Below, in pieces: positions 18,109 through 26,895 of a stretch of 64,000 nucleotides of DNA. A model generated the notes under the pieces. It made no database searches and had not been told where the DNA came from. It saw only the letters and a program-made list of their open reading frames with translations. The DNA is from Ramlibacter humi (GTDB taxonomy: Bacteria; Pseudomonadota; Gammaproteobacteria; Burkholderiales; Burkholderiaceae_C), in contig NZ_SMLK01000002.1 of the NCBI RefSeq assembly GCF_004681975.1, positions 372,001-436,000 of the forward strand, in the 5' to 3' direction. Made by a program: the position numbers and the translations under genes. How positions within the stretch are numbered: position 1 is the stretch's first letter; each line of letters begins with the position of its first letter.

Positions 18109-18139
18109 GTCTTCGCCCAGATGATGCTGGTGCGTGCCC

Positions 18140-20659
18140 ATGACTAAAGCGGACCTCGGCCACTGGTTGCAGTGGTTTGCCTTGGCCGCCGTTGCCACTT
18201 GCGCCGGCGTCGTGCTGGCTTCGCGCTTGCCCTGGATGGACGACGCACGGCGCGCTCACGTTCCGACCGCCTTCGGAGTCGCGCTCGCTCCGTTCCTGTT
18301 CGGGCTGGCCGGCGTGCTGGTCCTTGGGCTTCTGCCCGGCGCTTCAACCACGGTGCACGTGTATGCCGTGGTCGTGCTGCTCTTCGCCGTGGTGATCGGC
18401 GCGAGCGTGTTGTCCCGCGTGCCGCAGTCCCTTCCCGATGAGCGCCGGCGCGGTGGTGGCATGGCCTGGACACTGGCCAATATGCTTGTCATCGTATGGG
18501 TGCTGTACGTGCTGGTGGAGGCGCTGCTGCTGCCGCTGGTTGCGAACGATGCATTGGAATACGCGACCGTCGGCCGTCTCCTGTTCGAAACGCGTGACCT
18601 GCTCGACTACCCAGCGATCGATCCGACGCGGGGTTCGTCGGGGTTATACGCTCCGTGGACCCATCCACCGCTGTACACGGCGTCTATCTACCTGTCTTAC
18701 GCTGTGCAAGGGCATGCGGAGATGCCCGGCCTTATGAGGGCTATCGCGCCCTGGTACTTTCTGAGCGGTGCGCTGCTGCTGCGCAGCCTCGGTAATACGG
18801 TGAGCCCATGGATAGGGCTCCTGGCAATGCTGGTGTACGTGTCCACGCCCTTGGCCGCCTCGGGGGCGGGAACCTCTCTGATCGATGCATTGCCGATGAG
18901 TGGGCTCGCGCTAGTGATTGCCGCTGTCGCACTGCTTCGAAGCGAATCGCGAGCCACCGCCGTTGTTCGCGGGGCGACAGTTGGCCTGGCGATGTGGACC
19001 CATTCTCAGGCGGTCCTATTCCTTCCGCTGACCCTTGCCGCGCTCGGCGCGGTGGATGGCTGGAAGCCGGCACGTGACCGGATGCGCAATTTGGCCATCG
19101 TTTCGGCTACGGCCTGCGCGGTGGCGGCGTGGCCGTATCTTCGCAATCTCGTGCTCTTTGGGTCGATTGTGAGCGACAACCCGGTTGTCTTTGCAATGCC
19201 GCAGCTCGCTTGGGACGAGTACTTCGCGCAGGGTCGGGGATTGCAGGGCTGGCCCACGCGAATCCAGTACGGGATTCTCAAGGGCTGGTTCGCGATCGAA
19301 TCCTTCGGCCCTACGTTCTGGTTCATGCTCGCGGGAATCTGGGTCATGAGGCCGATCAGGCCCTCAGCTGATTGGTTGCGCCCTGGCGCCGTGGGGAGCG
19401 ATGTGGCGCAAGACCGCCTGTGGAGGACCGCGGTAACGCTCGTCTTCGGCTACCTGGCCGGCGTCCTGCTGTCCACGGTGCTGGGCATGGACCTCATGAT
19501 CAAGAACGATCGCTACCTGCTGGCCGTCTTGCCAGGCTGTGCGCTGATCTCCGGTCTTGGGTTGGCCCGGATGGTATCCAGTGTTTCGTGGGTCGATGAG
19601 TCGGCTCCCAGGTGGCGCGACCGTGGAAGGGAAGTCCTGGTCGTCCTCTTGGCTGGCGTGCTGACTTTGCAGTGCGGCATGGGGGCGATCTACCTGCACC
19701 TCAAGCGCACAACCTTGGACCTGAGCTTCGCGCAGCTATTCCAGCAGTCGCAGGATGAGAAGCTGCGGAATTGGCCTGGCTTCCGCGTTGCCCGTTTCAT
19801 GACGGAGCACCTCCCGGGTGACGCCTTGGTCCTGTCCGAGCGACCGGCCGAGATGTACTACACCCGGCGGCGGATGATGAGCTTTCTCGATCCGCGGTTG
19901 GTGCCTGTCTATGGAGAGCGCGATCCGGCTTCAGCGGTCCGTCGCTTGAAAGAGCTGGGCATTACGCACGTGCAGCTGCCCGGTTATTCGCATCCCGCCA
20001 TCTACAACACGGCTCTGCAGGCCATTGCCACCCGCCCGGACCTGAGCACCCTGGTCTTTTCCGCAGGTATGGAGCAGTTGTATGCGCTCCAGCCCTCTGC
20101 GGGCCACCTCGGCTTACCGACTGAGATCGGCCCCAGTGCCCGGCCCTGGGTGCGTTTGCATCGTTATTCATTACCAGGCGTGGGGCTCACCCTCGAAGAT
20201 GGGGAGCTTCCCGGCAATGCTCGCAGCAACAGTGGTTTTCCGCTTCCCGTGCTGCAACGCGGTGTGTCGGCCATGCTGATGTCCGGCCGCGATGGCTCTG
20301 TCCAGAAAGACCAGTTCCCGGACAGCCTTTTGCAGGTGCACGGGGGGCACGAATACCTAGTCGAGATTGAACTCGAGGGCGACGCGTATGCTTACGCGTA
20401 TGTGTTCCAGTACGACGCGGCCGGCCGGTATCTGGGGCGCGGCAAGCCCAGCTCCGAGTTGATCGCCGAGGTTCCCGTGAGCGCCTCGGGCGGACGCCGG
20501 ATCATTGCGCGACGCATCACTCCCGGCGGCAGCACCAGCAACATGCGCATCGCGATCGAACATCGCGGCGACACATGGCTGCGCGTCCTGTCTGTGCGCC
20601 TCACGCCGATCGAAGCTGGCACTGGCCCGTCGATGCCCAGCCAAGCCCCGCGCCCATGA
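18140..20659 (+). CDS. GT-C type membrane glycosyltransferase with C-terminal soluble domain (copy 1)
   Basis: An 839-residue protein with roughly 11 membrane helices in its first 530 residues. The first large outer loop contains VANDALEYATVGRLLFE, with Asp and Glu placed as in GT-C catalytic loops, then PWTHPPLY. The periplasmic C-terminal half includes a predicted beta-rich module (about 733-830) beginning VHGGHEYLVEIELEG and ending IEHRGDTWLRVLSVRL. It is clearly paralogous to the next gene, sharing NDALEY, THPPLY, YYxRRRM-like and GGHEY segments. Probably transfers a lipid-phosphate sugar outside the membrane; substrate unknown. ATG 18140 follows a GTG at 18134 in the same frame. Confidence 0.6.
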   Translation: MTKADLGHWLQWFALAAVATCAGVVLASRLPWMDDARRAHVPTAFGVALAPFLFGLAGVLVLGLLPGASTTVHVYAVVVLLFAVVIGASVLSRVPQSLPDERRRGGGMAWTLANMLVIVWVLYVLVEALLLPLVANDALEYATVGRLLFETRDLLDYPAIDPTRGSSGLYAPWTHPPLYTASIYLSYAVQGHAEMPGLMRAIAPWYFLSGALLLRSLGNTVSPWIGLLAMLVYVSTPLAASGAGTSLIDALPMSGLALVIAAVALLRSESRATAVVRGATVGLAMWTHSQAVLFLPLTLAALGAVDGWKPARDRMRNLAIVSATACAVAAWPYLRNLVLFGSIVSDNPVVFAMPQLAWDEYFAQGRGLQGWPTRIQYGILKGWFAIESFGPTFWFMLAGIWVMRPIRPSADWLRPGAVGSDVAQDRLWRTAVTLVFGYLAGVLLSTVLGMDLMIKNDRYLLAVLPGCALISGLGLARMVSSVSWVDESAPRWRDRGREVLVVLLAGVLTLQCGMGAIYLHLKRTTLDLSFAQLFQQSQDEKLRNWPGFRVARFMTEHLPGDALVLSERPAEMYYTRRRMMSFLDPRLVPVYGERDPASAVRRLKELGITHVQLPGYSHPAIYNTALQAIATRPDLSTLVFSAGMEQLYALQPSAGHLGLPTEIGPSARPWVRLHRYSLPGVGLTLEDGELPGNARSNSGFPLPVLQRGVSAMLMSGRDGSVQKDQFPDSLLQVHGGHEYLVEIELEGDAYAYAYVFQYDAAGRYLGRGKPSSELIAEVPVSASGGRRIIARRITPGGSTSNMRIAIEHRGDTWLRVLSVRLTPIEAGTGPSMPSQAPRP

Positions 20660-23196
20660 TCGAGACCTCGCCCCTCGCCTGGACTTTGATGGCGCTTCTG
20701 TTGATCCTGGCCACCGGCGCTGGCTTGGCACTGTCATCTGCCATGCCATGGAGCAACAGGGCACGCGATTGCGGCCTGCCCCTTGCAGCCGGCGCCGCGG
20801 TAGGGCCCTTCCTTACGGGGCTGCTGGCAGTTGCGGCACTCGGGCTGCTCCCCGGCCGCAGCAGCGCATTGCATGCCGGATTGGTCATGGGTGTGCTGGC
20901 CGTGATTGCCGTGTGGCGTTCCAGCCCGATCCTGCAGATGCTGCGCCATCCGCGAGGGGCTGCCGCCGGACTGTCTTGGGCCGCGTGGCTCCTTCGGTTG
21001 CTCCTCTTCACCTGGATCGGCATGCTGCTGGTGGACAGCATCTTCATGCCACTCACACAGAACGACGCGCTGGAATACACCACGGTCGGGCGGTTGTTGT
21101 TCCAGACGCGGGACTTGTCCTCCTATCCGGCCATCGATCCGTCAATCGGCTCCGGGTTTTATGGCCCGTGGACGCACCCGCCGTTGTATGTGGCCATGAT
21201 CTACCTGTCGCATGCAGTGCAGGCGCATGCCCTCGAGCCGGGTTTGGCTCGACTGGTCGCTCCCTGGTTCCTGCTCACCGCGCTGACGCTGGTGGCCGCG
21301 GTGGGACGCATGCATTCGCGTGCGTCGGGCATCGGGGCGGCCCTCGTCTTCATCGGAGCGCCGCTGCTGTACCTAGGCGCCGGATCGGCTCTCATCGACG
21401 CCTTGCCGGTTGCCGGATTCGCGCTGGTGCTGGCGGCCATCGTCGGCTTTGCGGGCATCGGCGCGCGGCCTGGCGTGTTCCAGGGCTTACTGCTAGGCGC
21501 GGCGCTATGGACGCATTCCCAGGCCATCCTGTTCATCCCCCTGGCGCTGGCTGCGCTTGCCGCGCACCAAGGTCTGCGGATGGACCGCAAGCTACTGGCC
21601 AACGCGGCTGTCCTGCTCGCCACCGCGACCGCCGTCGCGGCATGGCCGTATGCCCGCAACGTCGCCATGTTCGGCTCCGCCGTGAGCGACAACCCGGCGG
21701 TGTTCGCCATGCCCCAATTGCAGTGGCCGATCTACTTCCAGATGGCGCGCGGTTACGAGAGCTGGGGCGAGAAGCTGCAATACGGCGTGTTCAAGGGCTG
21801 GACCATGGTGGAAGCTTACGCCGCTTCGTTCTGGTTGGCCTTGCCGGGACTCTGGCTCTTCGTGCGGCGTGCACGTCCGCTGCGCAGTCTGCTGTGCGCG
21901 CAGCCGGGGACGCACGCGCCTGAGGTGCTCTGGCTGCGCGGCGTTGCGGGCGTCTTCGGTTGCTACCTTGCAGGCGTGTTGCTCTCCGTGTTGCTGGGGA
22001 TCGATTTGATGATCCGCAATGAGCGCTACCAGCTGGTGCTGCTCCCATGCGTCTCTTGGCTGGCCGGGATCTTCATCGCGGAGGCGGCGAACGCTGCCGC
22101 GCGCAGCCAGCCGAGGGCCGTCGCGCGCGCCGTAGCCATCCCGTTCTGCGTGTTGCTGGCAGGCACGTTCGGGCAGCAAATCATTGTCGTCGGCGGGCAC
22201 AAGGCAAGGACGTATGGCGTCCATGTGTCGACGTTCTTCGAACCGCTGTCGCAGAAGATGCGCGACTACCCAGCATACGAGGCTGTCCGCTATCTCGCGC
22301 AGGAGACCCCGGCCGACGCGCTCGTGCTTTCGCTCAAGCCCGCCGACATGTACTACGCGGAGCGACGCATGGTCAGCTACCTCGATCCGCGCCTGCTCCC
22401 GGTGTATGCCGAAACGGATGCAGCGCGCATGCGCGAGGCGCTGCTCGGCTTAGGCATCCGCTACTTGCATGTACCGGACTACGCGTTGCCCCCACTGTAT
22501 CGGACACCCCTGGAGCAGCTTATGGCGCGGCCGGATTTGAGCGCGCTGGTGTATTCGGTCGGCGGGCACCAGGTTTATGACCTGAAAGAACCTGGAAACT
22601 CCGTTGAGACTCCGGCGACGGACCTGTCACCGGGCGCTCGCGCGTGGACCAGCCGCCAGGCTGCAGTCCTGGGTGGACGCGTCGGCCTCATCCGATTACC
22701 GATGCGGCAGCGTGTACTAGCTCCCGGCCAGTGGTCGCGCCCGGAGCACGACTGGCCTCTGTTCCGACGCGAGCTCACTACACTGCTAGCAACCGGTACT
22801 GTGGATGGCCGCGCTGCGGTGCCCCCCATCCGAGTGGAAGGTGGCCACGAATACCGGCTGGACCTCGATCTCGAGGGCCATGCATTCGCCGCTGTGTACC
22901 TGGTCCAGTATGACGAGGATGGCCGTGCGCTCGACCTGCCACACGGTGGTCGCGTCCAGCTCGCCGACGATCCTGCCGGATGGAGCTTCTTGGCAAAGCA
23001 GCGTGTCGGCGAGGCCGCGCTGGTGGACGGTGAGCCGCCCAGACGGTTCGCTCGCCGATTCGTCACCTATGAACAGACACGCTCCGTCGGCATCATTGTG
23101 GAGCACCGGGGTGCGACCTCCCTGCGTCTGCTTGGCGCGAGGTTGCGCGCGATCCGGGATCGTTCCGAGAAAGCGGTTGCGCAGTGGACGAACTGA
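20656..23196 (+). CDS. GT-C type membrane glycosyltransferase with C-terminal soluble domain (copy 2)
   Basis: An 846-residue paralogue of the preceding protein, with the same order of elements: helices, LTQNDALEYTTVGRLLFQ, PWTHPPLYVAMIYLSHAV, a core GxDLMIRNERY segment (copy 1 has LMIKNDRY), ADMYYAERRMVSYLDPRLLPVY, and the C-terminal module (about 727-840) with VEGGHEYRLDLDLEG and VEHRGATSLRLLGARL. Tandem duplication followed by divergence is the simplest origin. ATG 20656 overlaps the previous stop as ATGA. Two copies side by side suggest two related linkages or acceptors, or a heterodimer; the sequence cannot decide. Confidence 0.6.
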   Translation: MIETSPLAWTLMALLLILATGAGLALSSAMPWSNRARDCGLPLAAGAAVGPFLTGLLAVAALGLLPGRSSALHAGLVMGVLAVIAVWRSSPILQMLRHPRGAAAGLSWAAWLLRLLLFTWIGMLLVDSIFMPLTQNDALEYTTVGRLLFQTRDLSSYPAIDPSIGSGFYGPWTHPPLYVAMIYLSHAVQAHALEPGLARLVAPWFLLTALTLVAAVGRMHSRASGIGAALVFIGAPLLYLGAGSALIDALPVAGFALVLAAIVGFAGIGARPGVFQGLLLGAALWTHSQAILFIPLALAALAAHQGLRMDRKLLANAAVLLATATAVAAWPYARNVAMFGSAVSDNPAVFAMPQLQWPIYFQMARGYESWGEKLQYGVFKGWTMVEAYAASFWLALPGLWLFVRRARPLRSLLCAQPGTHAPEVLWLRGVAGVFGCYLAGVLLSVLLGIDLMIRNERYQLVLLPCVSWLAGIFIAEAANAAARSQPRAVARAVAIPFCVLLAGTFGQQIIVVGGHKARTYGVHVSTFFEPLSQKMRDYPAYEAVRYLAQETPADALVLSLKPADMYYAERRMVSYLDPRLLPVYAETDAARMREALLGLGIRYLHVPDYALPPLYRTPLEQLMARPDLSALVYSVGGHQVYDLKEPGNSVETPATDLSPGARAWTSRQAAVLGGRVGLIRLPMRQRVLAPGQWSRPEHDWPLFRRELTTLLATGTVDGRAAVPPIRVEGGHEYRLDLDLEGHAFAAVYLVQYDEDGRALDLPHGGRVQLADDPAGWSFLAKQRVGEAALVDGEPPRRFARRFVTYEQTRSVGIIVEHRGATSLRLLGARLRAIRDRSEKAVAQWTN

Positions 23197-25052
23197 ACCT
23201 GCCCTTCCGGCTCGAGCCGCTCGCATGGAGCAGCTACGCAGTCGCCAATCTGGCGTTCCTCGCAGTGGCGAGCGGCTGGATCGTCGGGCTGGTTTGGCGT
23301 GACCGCCGCAGTGCCGCGCGGCCTGCCTTCATGGTCGCCGGCCTTCTCTCACTGCTGTTTCAGTGGCCAGTGTGGATTTACTCGGGGGTTCTGGAGCGCT
23401 CGCTGGCGACGCATTGGCTGTTTGCGTTGCACTTGCATGCGATGACTCTCGGCCTTTTGGCGTGGACGACCTTCACGCCAGCCTTCACTGGCCGGCTCCG
23501 TTTGGAGCGCGATGCGCACGGGGAGGGGCTATTCAGCATCGTTGCTACGGTTTGCGTGTTGGTCCTGGGCGGGGTCCTTGTCTTCCTGTACTTGCAACGT
23601 GTGGGCATTAGCTGTACCGGCCTCGCTGCTACGGTGCTCGACCCGGAGGTCGCGCTGCTCGCGCGCGAATTGTCGATCAAGATGGCAGGCGGCGGCTGGC
23701 CTACTTTCGCACATGCGCTCGTCGTGAGCGTGGTGAGCCCGGTGGCCGTCTTTTTGGCGCTGCAGCACGCCATTGCGGCAATGGAGCAGCGCCGGCTCTG
23801 GCCGGTGCTCGGCAATGCAGCTCTCATCACCTTCTTTTTTTTCGCGGTTCTGTTGCCCGGCGCCAAAGGCAACCTGATGCCGACGCTCGTAGCGAGCGCG
23901 CTCGGCTTGTGCTTCCATGCTAAAGGCTGGCTCCGTCGCGGCTTGCACGTGGCGCTGGTCGCGGCAGTGGGGATGACGGCCCTCGTGGCCGTGGAACTTG
24001 TCAAGGAGAAGCGCTACTTCCAGGACGAGTCGCAGTACCCGTTCGCTCAGTGCGTGGAACGACTTGACATCTGCGTTCCGATGCGTGGGCTGCTGAACTC
24101 GATGTCCAGCCGTGACTATGCGCTGGGCATCTCGGCGGCAACCATTGACTGGTTCCAATCCGAACTGGAGCAGCGCTGCATGGGCGCGCTGCCGCCACGC
24201 GTGCCATTTTCATTCGAAGTGGCGCCTGAGCAGCAGCGCCTGATCCGACAGCGTCGGCGGATACTGGAGGAGAAGTACGCCGTGGCGATCAGGCATGGCA
24301 GGGAGATGGCGCAGGCGCATGCTGGCGCGAGTCGCGCGGGGGCGCCTGCGAGCGCTCCTGCCGCCACAGAAACGCCCGCAGCCTCGGTTCCTGGGCAAGC
24401 TCAACCTGTCGCGCGCGCGCAAGCGATCGTTGACGGCACGGATGCAGGTCGTGTAGTCGCCCAGCCCCAGCCGATCGGCGAGACGCTCCCGCAGCGTGCC
24501 TGGGCATACGTGGAAGCGATCGCCTACCGCGCCTGGGTCGTGCCGCTGCAGGTCGCCGCCTGGCACTACGACTACGTGACACGGGTCGAAAGACCCGGAG
24601 CCGCCGTGCTGCCAACGGCGAGATGGACGCATTCCAAGCGCGTCACCGACATGCCCACGCGAATCCATGATCACTACGCGCCGGGTTATTCCGCAGGCGC
24701 GAAAGTGACAACCGGCACGGCGCCCTCGAGCTTTCTGGTGTCCTACTCCGCGCCCATGGGAACGAGGGGCATGTTGCTGGCGCTTGTGTGCGTTATCGCA
24801 TTCGATGCGCTGGTTTCGTGGGTGATCGGGAGAGCCTTCGCGCCGCTCAAGCCGTTGGGCATCGCGCTGATGGCGGTGGCGGCGTTGAATTTGATGCTGA
24901 CAGACTTTGAGACAACGATGCTCTCGCACGGCGCGATCGCATCGTTGATGCTCCTGTTCGGCTTGGATGTGGCCTATCGGTTGACGCGTCGCTATCTGGA
25001 GGTCCGGCGTGGTGGGCTGCCAGACAGGCGCGGAGCGCAGGCCAACGGATGA
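23184..25052 (+). CDS. Multi-pass membrane protein, candidate O-antigen polymerase (Wzy-like)
   Basis: A 622-residue protein with about 8 helices in residues 10-270, a long hydrophilic loop (about 275-525) and 3 further helices (about 528-605). A large outer loop near the C-terminus is the usual Wzy layout. The loop holds an Ala/Pro/Gln-rich stretch at about 376-413. LLPGAKGNLMPTLVASALGL in the middle resembles the K/R-containing helix found in polymerases. The operon has a flippase and otherwise lacks a polymerase, which is the main reason for the call; no secure family motif was recognised. GTG 23184 overlaps the preceding gene by 13 nt. Confidence 0.45.
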   Translation: MDELNLPFRLEPLAWSSYAVANLAFLAVASGWIVGLVWRDRRSAARPAFMVAGLLSLLFQWPVWIYSGVLERSLATHWLFALHLHAMTLGLLAWTTFTPAFTGRLRLERDAHGEGLFSIVATVCVLVLGGVLVFLYLQRVGISCTGLAATVLDPEVALLARELSIKMAGGGWPTFAHALVVSVVSPVAVFLALQHAIAAMEQRRLWPVLGNAALITFFFFAVLLPGAKGNLMPTLVASALGLCFHAKGWLRRGLHVALVAAVGMTALVAVELVKEKRYFQDESQYPFAQCVERLDICVPMRGLLNSMSSRDYALGISAATIDWFQSELEQRCMGALPPRVPFSFEVAPEQQRLIRQRRRILEEKYAVAIRHGREMAQAHAGASRAGAPASAPAATETPAASVPGQAQPVARAQAIVDGTDAGRVVAQPQPIGETLPQRAWAYVEAIAYRAWVVPLQVAAWHYDYVTRVERPGAAVLPTARWTHSKRVTDMPTRIHDHYAPGYSAGAKVTTGTAPSSFLVSYSAPMGTRGMLLALVCVIAFDALVSWVIGRAFAPLKPLGIALMAVAALNLMLTDFETTMLSHGAIASLMLLFGLDVAYRLTRRYLEVRRGGLPDRRGAQANG

Positions 25053-25711
25053 AGCCGGCCGACCGATATGAGCAGGTGGCGCGGCTTCATGCCAGGGGGA
25101 TCGATCAAGGCTTCCTGTCAACGCTCGGAACGCGGTTTCTGTCGCTCCTTTACGAAGCCATCGACGGCAGTTCGCAGAGCGTTTTGCTGACGCACGAAGA
25201 GGACGGGCGGATCGTCGGGTTCGTAAGCGGATCGCTGGGACTGGGGACGGTTTATCGATCCCTGCTCAGGCGACCGCTTCGGCTTGCCGCCAGTCTGGCG
25301 CCAGTCTTGCTCTCGCCCCGGCGCCTGTGGCGGGTGATTGAAATCCTGCTGCACAGCCGGAAGTCCGGGCGGATAGACCAGAGAGATTTGCCAACGGCCG
25401 AACTCCTGAGCATCGTGGTCGAGCCGCAGTGGCGCGGATGCGGTATCGCCGAAAGCCTCTATGGTCGCCTGAAATCTCATTTCCGGCGCACGGGCCAGCT
25501 GTCGTTCCAGATCGTCGTTGGCGAAGCACTGGGCCCTGCGCATCGTTTCTACAGGCGGATGGGCGCTGAACCTGCCGGTGGCCTCACTGTGCATGGGCAT
25601 GCACGCTCCATCGTGTACGTGCAGCGGGTGGCGGCAGCGGATGGGGCGGCAGTCGGAAGCCCTCAATCGAAAGATAATCCCGGCTGCACATCCGGCCGCG
25701 TCGGGCAGTAG
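25049..25711 (+). CDS. GNAT-family N-acetyltransferase
   Basis: A 220-residue protein whose acetyl-CoA-binding motif A is LLSIVVEPQWRGCGIAESLYGRL (given here in part: VVEPQWRGCGIAE), followed by FYRRMGAEPAGG, the usual motif B of GNAT enzymes. N-terminal residues 1-60 include LLTHEEDGRIVGFVSG, the first sheet of the fold. Its neighbours downstream are a 4-aminotransferase and 4,6-dehydratase, so acetylation of a 4-amino sugar (as PseH does) is plausible inference. ATG overlaps the stop of the polymerase candidate as ATGA. It is the last gene of the lower-GC block. Confidence 0.75.
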   Translation: MKPADRYEQVARLHARGIDQGFLSTLGTRFLSLLYEAIDGSSQSVLLTHEEDGRIVGFVSGSLGLGTVYRSLLRRPLRLAASLAPVLLSPRRLWRVIEILLHSRKSGRIDQRDLPTAELLSIVVEPQWRGCGIAESLYGRLKSHFRRTGQLSFQIVVGEALGPAHRFYRRMGAEPAGGLTVHGHARSIVYVQRVAAADGAAVGSPQSKDNPGCTSGRVGQ

Positions 25712-25734
25712 CGTTTTCTCATCAGGGGACTGAA

Positions 25735-26895
25735 TTGAACCACCTGGCCCAACGAGTGGCGGCCTTCGTCAAGGACACGTTCCAGGAGGACCAAGTCCTG
25801 CTGCACCGTCCGGTCTTCGCCGGCCACGAGAAGCAGTACCTCGCCGAGTGCATCGACTCCAACTTCGTGTCGTCGGTCGGCGCGCGCGTCACCGAATTCG
25901 AAGAGCGGCTGGCCACCTTCGTCGGCGCACGGTACGCCATCGCGACCATGAACGGCACGGCGGCGCTGCACATCGCGCTGGAACTCGCCGGTGCGAAACC
26001 CGGCACCGAGATCATCGGCCAGTCGCTGACCTTCATCGCCACCTGCAATGCGGCGTCCTATACGGGCGCCACGCCGGTGTTCGTGGACGTGGACCGCGAT
26101 ACCCTGGGGATGAGCCCGCAGGCGCTGCGCGCATTTCTCGAAGCCAACGCGCAGCGCCGCGACGGCGGCGCATGGAACCGCGGCACCGGCCGCCAGATCG
26201 TCGCCTGCGTGCCGATGCACACCTTCGGACACCCCTGCCGCATCGACGAGATCGCCGCGATCTGCGACGAATGGGGCATCGTCCTGGTGGAGGACGCCGC
26301 CGAATCCCTGGGCAGCTGGTACAAGGGCCGCCACACCGGCACCTTCGGCAGGCTGGGCACCTTCAGCTTCAACGGCAACAAGATCATCACCACAGGCGGT
26401 GGCGGCATGGTGGTGACGGACGACGAAGCGTTGGCACGCCGCTGCAAGCACCTGACCACCACGGCCAAGATCCCGCACCCGTACGAGTACGTGCACGACG
26501 AGGTGGGCTACAACTACCGGTTGCCCAACCTCAATGCCGCGCTGGGCTGTGCGCAGATGGAGCAGCTCGAAGGCTTCCTCGTGCACAAGCGCGCGCTGGC
26601 CGCGAGGTACATCGACTTCTTCAAGGACGCCGGCGTCACCTTCGTCCAGGAGCCGGCGAACAGCCGGGCCAACTACTGGCTCAATGCCATCGTGCTGGAC
26701 TCGCTTGCCGAGCGCGATGAATTCCTGAAAGCGACCAACGAGGCCGGCGTGATGACCCGTCCCATCTGGCGGCTGATGACGCACCTGAAGATGTTCAGCG
26801 GCTGCCAGCATGGCGGCCTGGAGAATGCCAACTGGCTGGAAGAACGCGTGGTGAACATCCCCTCCAGCGTGCCGACACCGTGGGTAGGCCGCTGA
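25735..26895 (+). CDS. LegC/PglE-like PLP aminotransferase (DegT family)
   Basis: A 386-residue aminotransferase. The PLP lysine is Lys216 in FSFNGNKIITTGGGG, with VEDAAESLGSWYKGRHTG upstream and TMNGTAALHIAL as phosphate-binding loop. NKIITTGGGGM and the MTRPIW motif near the C-terminus are typical of LegC-type enzymes that aminate UDP-4-keto-6-deoxy sugars at C4. Its substrate would be made by the dehydratase just downstream. The start is TTG 25735 preceded by AGGGGA; no better in-frame start exists before the conserved N-terminus. Codon use returns to the strongly GC-ending type here. Confidence 0.85.
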   Translation: MNHLAQRVAAFVKDTFQEDQVLLHRPVFAGHEKQYLAECIDSNFVSSVGARVTEFEERLATFVGARYAIATMNGTAALHIALELAGAKPGTEIIGQSLTFIATCNAASYTGATPVFVDVDRDTLGMSPQALRAFLEANAQRRDGGAWNRGTGRQIVACVPMHTFGHPCRIDEIAAICDEWGIVLVEDAAESLGSWYKGRHTGTFGRLGTFSFNGNKIITTGGGGMVVTDDEALARRCKHLTTTAKIPHPYEYVHDEVGYNYRLPNLNAALGCAQMEQLEGFLVHKRALAARYIDFFKDAGVTFVQEPANSRANYWLNAIVLDSLAERDEFLKATNEAGVMTRPIWRLMTHLKMFSGCQHGGLENANWLEERVVNIPSSVPTPWVGR

